Source: Tetragenococcus halophilus subsp. halophilus DSM 20339 (GTDB lineage Bacteria; Bacillota; Bacilli; Lactobacillales; Enterococcaceae). Taken from it: a stretch of 64,000 nt of DNA. This document shows positions 61,904-64,000 of this stretch, one piece after another (within the stretch, counting starts at the first letter, position 1; the number at the start of each line of letters is the position of its first letter). A program made the position numbers and the translations under genes. The notes under the pieces are model-generated. The model saw only the letters and a list, made by a program, of their open reading frames with translations, was not told the DNA's origin and did not search any database. Location: positions 868,001 to 932,000 of the forward strand of contig NZ_PXYA01000001.1 of the NCBI RefSeq assembly GCF_003841405.1, in the 5' to 3' direction.

Positions 61904-63091
61904 CTATTCTTCATCCAAAAGCCAATTAATAACATTGACTTGTTCAATGCCTTCATCATTTGCATAGCCTTGGTCAGCCGTTAATAAAATTTTTCGGTAA
62001 TCATCTTTGATTTTCTTCAATGCAGAAACTTCCCGATTATACGTTTCATCGTCAACTACTGTATAAGAAACTTGATAGTATTCCTTAACACCTTGCTTAA
62101 TTGCCACAAAATCAACTTCAGCATTTTCAATCGTTCCTACATAAATTTCATAGTCTCGACGTAATAACTCTAAAAATACAACAGTCTCTAACCGACTACC
62201 AATGTTTACACGTTTTGTTCCTAAAAGTGCATAGCGTAGAGCCATATCGACAGGATAATATTTGGAATTAATGGATAGGTACTTTTTCCCGGAAATATCA
62301 TAGCGATCACACCGATAAAACAAATAGGCATCGAGAAATGCTGATAAGTAAGACAAAACTGTATCACTAGTTGTTTTTTCTCCCATCGAAGTTAACGTAC
62401 TCGCAATCTTTCTAACAGTAACTAAGTTGCCAGCGGTATCTGTTAAAAAACGAGCGATTTGTTCGACCAAAGCGCTATCGCTGCGTTGCTTACGTTGTAG
62501 GACATCCTTAATTAATACAGTATTGACAATACCATCAACATAATCTTCAAATGTTTTTTCATCTTCTAATTGGACAGCAAAAGGAAAACCTCCAAAGTTA
62601 AGATAATTTTGAAAATCTGTAGTTAGGTCTCCGTTAAAGGCACTATGATATTCTTTAAAGGATAAAGGATGAACACGTACTTCAATATAGCGTCCAGAAA
62701 GTAATGTAGCTAACTCCCCAGACAACATAAATGCATTAGAACCAGTAACATAAAGGTCCACGTTAGGACGAATAAAGAAACTATCCAATACTTTTTCAAA
62801 ATGAGTCACTGCTTGAATTTCATCCAAAAAAATATAGTATTTTTGCGTTTTATTCATTAAGCTATCTAAGTATCGGTATAACTCGTAATAGTCTAAATAT
62901 TTTTCATATGCTAAGTCTTCAAAATTAATAAAAATGATCTGCGATTGTTCAACTCCTTCATCAAGCAATTGTTGTCGAAACATTTGTAAGATTGTCGATT
63001 TTCCACAACGACGTACACCCGTCAATACTTTAATAATTTGCTTATCTTTGACTCGATTTAATTTTTCTAAATAACTCGTTCTTTGTATCAT
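61904..63091 (-). CDS. AAA ATPase with DUF4143 domain
   Basis: A 395-aa protein. The P-loop G-V-R-R-C-G-K-S-T lies at about 26-34, followed by Y-I-F-L-D-E-I-Q (Walker B) and T-G-S-N-A-F-M-L-S-G-E sensor 1. The C-terminal DUF4143 (about 195-390) includes E-V-D-F-V-A, a PD-(D/E)XK-like fragment. These proteins are common and unassigned, often in mobile or defence settings. Promoter region carries two palindromic operators. Confidence 0.88.
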   Translation of the reverse strand: MIQRTSYLEKLNRVKDKQIIKVLTGVRRCGKSTILQMFRQQLLDEGVEQSQIIFINFEDLAYEKYLDYYELYRYLDSLMNKTQKYYIFLDEIQAVTHFEKVLDSFFIRPNVDLYVTGSNAFMLSGELATLLSGRYIEVRVHPLSFKEYHSAFNGDLTTDFQNYLNFGGFPFAVQLEDEKTFEDYVDGIVNTVLIKDVLQRKQRSDSALVEQIARFLTDTAGNLVTVRKIASTLTSMGEKTTSDTVLSYLSAFLDAYLFYRCDRYDISGKKYLSINSKYYPVDMALRYALLGTKRVNIGSRLETVVFLELLRRDYEIYVGTIENAEVDFVAIKQGVKEYYQVSYTVVDDETYNREVSALKKIKDDYRKILLTADQGYANDEGIEQVNVINWLLDEE

Positions 63092-63104
63092 ATTTCCACC
63101 TACT

Positions 63105-63160
63105 TTCGAATTAATTCGAAACTCATATATATTTTACCATGTATTTCAAATTAATTCGAA
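63105..63160. promoter_or_regulatory. Tandem palindromic operators upstream of the DUF4143 gene
   Basis: TTCGAATTAATTCGAA (63105-63120) and TTCAAATTAATTCGAA (63145-63160) have centres exactly 40 bases apart. They lie 14 and 54 bases before the start codon, flanking a TAAAAT box on minus (63132-63137 region). This layout fits repression by two bound dimers on one helix face. Confidence 0.6.
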
Positions 63161-63264
63161 TATATTATAATTTTTCTATATATTTCTAATCATTTGGTTT
63201 TTATATTGTAATTTTAAAAATACAAGCAGTCTAATTAATACATTTATGGATAATAAGGGCTGGC

Positions 63265-63320
63265 GGAAGTTCTCTTTATCTATGAAAAAATAGAGGGAAG
63301 CTTCATAGCATTCCCCCTAT
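63265..63320. repeat. Dispersed relative of the 7.4-kb repeat unit
   Basis: GAGGGAAGCTT followed by TTCCCCCTATC matches the GAGGGAAGT...TTCCTTC layout of the 41-bp units at 7393-7555. It lies between the DUF4143 gene and the flavoprotein gene. It may act as that gene's terminator or be a repeat relic. Confidence 0.45.
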
Positions 63321-63354
63321 CTTTACCTTTTTTATATACTTTATCTCAAATAAT

Positions 63355-64000
63355 TCAATACAAATACTGAATGTCACTTGCTATTGTTGGGTAAGCAAAA
63401 GGCGTTTGGCTGACATCTTCTGCGGAATATCCGTGTTTAATTAACAACGTTAGATAATTAATCATCTCATCAGCTTCCATGCTCAAACAAGCAGCACCTA
63501 CTACTTGATCGTTCTTTTGATCGATAACTAATTGTACCAGAGGTTGTTTTTCATGTTGTCGTTTATAGGTAATCCAATCCTCCATAGGAACAGTTTTTAC
63601 TTCATACCGCTCTGTGTCTTCTTGCGCTCGATTTACCGTTACGCCTACTTGAGCCAATTTCGGCAAGGAGAAGATGATGGTTGGAATATATGGATACTCA
63701 ATTTCCGCGTGGTCTCCTAAAATTTGTCCGACTACATAGTTCGCCTCATATCCGGCAACTGGTGTTAATTTAAGCACGGGAGAAGCTGCCGAATCACCGA
63801 CTGCGTAAATATGTGACACGTCTGACTGTAAATGTTCATTTACCTTAACGCCTTTACTTGAATAGTCAACGCCGATCTGATCTAGCCCTAGTTGATCCAC
63901 ATTGGCAATCCGACCCACTGCAGCAAATACCTTGTCTGTTTTCTTATCAAAATCATTGCCTATTACTCGATAACTTGCATTGTCCTCTTGAACTTCCGTG
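63355..64000 (-). CDS. Flavoprotein disulfide reductase family protein (5' end outside the window)
   Basis: The C-terminal ~215 residues of an FAD/NAD(P) oxidoreductase. It has V-F-A-A-V-G-R-I-A-N (reading past the window edge), Y-A-V-G-D-S-A-A-S (FAD-binding GD motif), and the dimerisation domain ending F-A-Y-P-T-I-A-S-D. In glutathione reductase and lipoamide dehydrogenase the corresponding motif is H-x-H-P-T with a catalytic histidine. Here that histidine is not present at F-A-Y-P-T, so the activity may differ. The rest of the gene, including any CxxxxC site, is not visible. Confidence 0.85.
   Translation of the reverse strand, partial: TEVQEDNASYRVIGNDFDKKTDKVFAAVGRIANVDQLGLDQIGVDYSSKGVKVNEHLQSDVSHIYAVGDSAASPVLKLTPVAGYEANYVVGQILGDHAEIEYPYIPTIIFSLPKLAQVGVTVNRAQEDTERYEVKTVPMEDWITYKRQHEKQPLVQLVIDQKNDQVVGAACLSMEADEMINYLTLLIKHGYSAEDVSQTPFAYPTIASDIQYLY

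Overview
The window looks like chromosomal DNA of a low-GC Gram-positive coccus of the Enterococcaceae, and Tetragenococcus is my best guess (an inference). Grounds: enterococcal-type neighbourhoods (rpoE, lipL then the HD dNTPase gene, ireB-yqgF-DUF1292, rex beside an ABC-F gene, split coaB/coaC followed by a PanT-type ECF gene), very acidic surface proteins, and an OpuA glycine-betaine system of the kind expected in a halotolerant host. Genes have AGGAGG-type ribosome sites, and several starts appear to be TTG or GTG.

Layout. 1-14.4 kb is mostly housekeeping: YolD-like protein, GDPD, rpoE, lipL, HD dNTPase, Nudix, glyoxalase, a membrane-anchored lipase, trxA, mutS2-cvpA-zapA, rnhC, a split chromate transporter and one tRNA-Gly. 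14.5-32.5 kb holds the opuA betaine operon, an FAD oxidoreductase, metQ behind a T-box leader, an amidinotransferase-fold hydrolase, the ireB-yqgF cluster, rex, ABC-F, alanine dehydrogenase and coaB-coaC-panT. 32.6-51.0 kb is an accessory sugar/polyol block, all on the minus strand. It contains (i) an aldolase plus zinc dehydrogenase, (ii) a LevR-type sigma-54 activator broken by one frameshift, (iii) a mannose-family PTS operon with GatD-like dehydrogenase, hexuloisomerase, SDR and AlsE-like epimerase behind a textbook -24/-12 promoter, and (iv) a galactitol-family PTS operon with galactonate-dehydratase-like and KDPGal-aldolase-like enzymes, a TIM-barrel isomerase, a 2-hydroxyacid dehydrogenase and an unassigned propeller-like protein.

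51.4-56.6 kb is a second accessory patch: an XRE regulator, a lipoprotein, a tiny basic protein, a membrane protein with a 16-residue coiled-coil repeat, and a GIY-YIG/DUF2075 helicase directly followed by a MazG-like pyrophosphohydrolase, a plausible defence pair. 56.6-59.9 kb is a dead alpha-glucoside/maltose-type PTS gene (nonsense codon plus frameshift) cut off from its promoter by a complete IS4-family element with a 9-bp target duplication. 60.2-64 kb has an amino-acid ABC transporter lacking its ATPase gene, a DUF4143 ATPase behind two palindromic operators, and the start-truncated end of a flavoprotein disulfide reductase.

How it fits together. In the sugar block each PTS would import and phosphorylate its substrate. 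One route would oxidise a hexitol phosphate to a ketose phosphate and epimerise it to fructose-6-phosphate. The other would dehydrate a phosphorylated aldonate and cleave it to pyruvate and glyceraldehyde-3-phosphate without a separate kinase. These substrate assignments are inferred from family resemblance and gene order. Intergenic DNA carries several unusual repeats, including two arrays with an exact or near-exact 41-bp period.
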